Positions 63,247 to 64,000 of a DNA stretch of 64,000 nucleotides are shown here, in pieces (positions within the stretch are counted from its first letter, which is position 1; each line of letters begins with the position of its first letter). A program made the translations under genes and the position numbers. A model generated the notes under the pieces. The model did not search any database and was not told the origin of the DNA. It saw only the letters and a program-made list of their open reading frames with translations. The stretch lies in contig CM058238.1 of assembly GCA_030180135.1 (NCBI GenBank), positions 89,164,619 to 89,228,618 on the forward strand, written 5' to 3'. The DNA is from Orychophragmus violaceus (taxonomy: Eukaryota > Streptophyta > Magnoliopsida > Brassicales > Brassicaceae).

Positions 63247-64000
63247 ATGTTCAGGATATCTAGGAAACTCAAGCTTCACAAAAAGAGCATTAAGGACTTT
63301 AACAGAACCAACTTCTCAAATGTTGAAAAGAGGGTCCTTGAAGCGCATAAAATTCTTCTCAATGCCCTAGCTCAAGTCCTCTCGAGCCCCTCTCCTCAAG
63401 CGGCAGAATCTGAACTCGAAACCCATAGAAAATGGCTGATCCTCTCGAACGCAGAGGAAGCCTTCCTCTTTCAACGGTCATGTATCTCTTGGTTAAAGGA
63501 TGGCGATGTTGGCTCCTCCTACTTCCACCGCCTGATCTCCATTAGAAGAGCTGCTAACCACATACACTTTCTAATCGATGAAGCAAGAAACATAGTTGAT
63601 GAGCGTGATGAAGTGGTTGGGCTCTGCTTGAACTATTTTGAGAATCTGTTAAGCAGCGCCGAAATTCCAGTTCATTTCTGCCAAGCTGACATTGCTTCCC
63701 TAATGAATTATTCTTGCTCTTAGGATCAGATTGCGGCTTTGATCAAGCCCTTCACTGCGGATGAGGTTAAAAAGGCTTTTTTCGAGTTACCCAGAAACAA
63801 ATGCAGCGGTCCGGACGGTTACACTGTCGAGTTCTTCCAGGGTTGTTGGTCTATTGCTGGCCCCAAAGTTACTACTGCAGTTCTTGAGTTCTTCAACTCC
63901 AAGCAGCTTCTCAAGCAGCTCAACGCGAACACTCTTGTTCGGAACCATGTTTTTCCAAGAAAAACAGTGGGAGTAAAAGTACAGCTCGAAGAAATTCGAG
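63247..64000 (+). pseudogene. LINE ORF2, linker and start of reverse transcriptase
   Basis: Continues the endonuclease frame after the solo LTR. It has the inter-domain region typical of plant LINEs (ESELETHRKWLILSNAEEAF, QRSCISWLKDGDVGSSYFHR). A TAG at 63721-63723 interrupts it. The same frame continues with PFTADEVKKAFFELPRNKCS and GPDGYTVEFFQGCW, the first RT motif. A frameshift is likely near 63930. The YADD catalytic motif would lie beyond the window. Confidence 0.82.

Larger units (their letters stand above)
48600..64000 (+). mobile_element. L1-type LINE, interrupted by three elements and running off the window
   Basis: ORF1 (from ATG 48760) carries a DUF4283 RNA-binding domain and a CCHC knuckle; ORF2 starts at 61723 with an EEP endonuclease and then a reverse transcriptase. 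The LARD at 49911-59807 and the truncated Gypsy piece at about 59973-61350 sit in ORF1, and a solo LTR (62554-63241) sits in ORF2. The 3' end and poly(A) tail lie beyond 64000. The LINE is older than its three insertions and inactive. Confidence 0.88.

Noticed and set aside
1..64000. tRNA, rRNA or snRNA genes
   Set aside because: No complete cloverleaf or conserved rRNA/snRNA text was seen; the only tRNA-like sequence is the box A/B pair of the SINE at 45452-45755.

Overview
This is nuclear DNA from a dicot plant, most likely a member of the Brassicaceae. The signs are one host gene of the Arabidopsis DUF3133 ('extra-large G-protein-like') type with GT-AG introns, Tat- and Athila-lineage Ty3/Gypsy elements, a CACTA element, Stowaway, hAT and Mutator-type MITEs, DUF4283 LINEs and a SINE. 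There is no bacterial or organellar signature. At least 70% of the window is transposable elements, many nested in each other. I could place boundaries by reading terminal repeats and target-site duplications (TSDs).

Layout. 1-968: 3' end of a TG...CA LTR element with its 3' LTR. 969-8507: decayed Tat-type Gypsy element on the minus strand, one LTR visible. 8508-9650: LINE ORF1 pseudogene. 9651-12098: AT-rich DNA with a Stowaway MITE (TSD TA) and an hAT-type MITE (8-9 bp TSD). 12099-15686: non-autonomous CACTA element (TSD ATG) holding a Mutator-type MITE (9 bp TSD) and telomere-like repeats. 15750-40897: a 25 kb Tat element on the minus strand (TSD ATAGT). It carries an antisense spliced gene and two nested elements: a gag-protease-only Athila-like element at 18438-25086 (TSD CCCTT) and an open-frame Copia element at 26561-33994 (TSD GAGAA) whose 5' LTR has a triplicated promoter segment. 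42012-44365: the one intact-looking host gene (minus, four coding exons, 695 codons). 45.4-48.1 kb: a SINE, simple repeats and a second Mutator-type MITE rich in CCCTAAA. About 48600-64000: a LINE running off the window, interrupted by a 9.9 kb LARD-like element with 3.78 kb LTRs (49911-59807, TSD TTCAC), a truncated chromovirus-type Gypsy fragment and a solo LTR (62554-63241, TSD CTTAC).

Most notable signals: (1) 14-bp palindromes built on CGATCG recur in at least three unrelated element contexts, spaced about 20-22 or 31 bp apart (two or three helical turns), once inside a gag coding frame; (2) a tandemly triplicated U3/TATA segment in only the 5' LTR of an open-frame Copia element; (3) an antisense gene inside the Tat element with its own TATA-like box, a 5'UTR intron and coding introns; (4) a LARD whose 3.8 kb LTRs place a 650-bp purine-only tract just downstream of the TATA box and whose interior keeps a relic CCHC zinc-knuckle frame; (5) telomere-like (TTTAGGG) tracts carried by three separate DNA transposons.

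Limits: domain names come from recognising motifs by eye, not from searches. Divergence values are hand counts.
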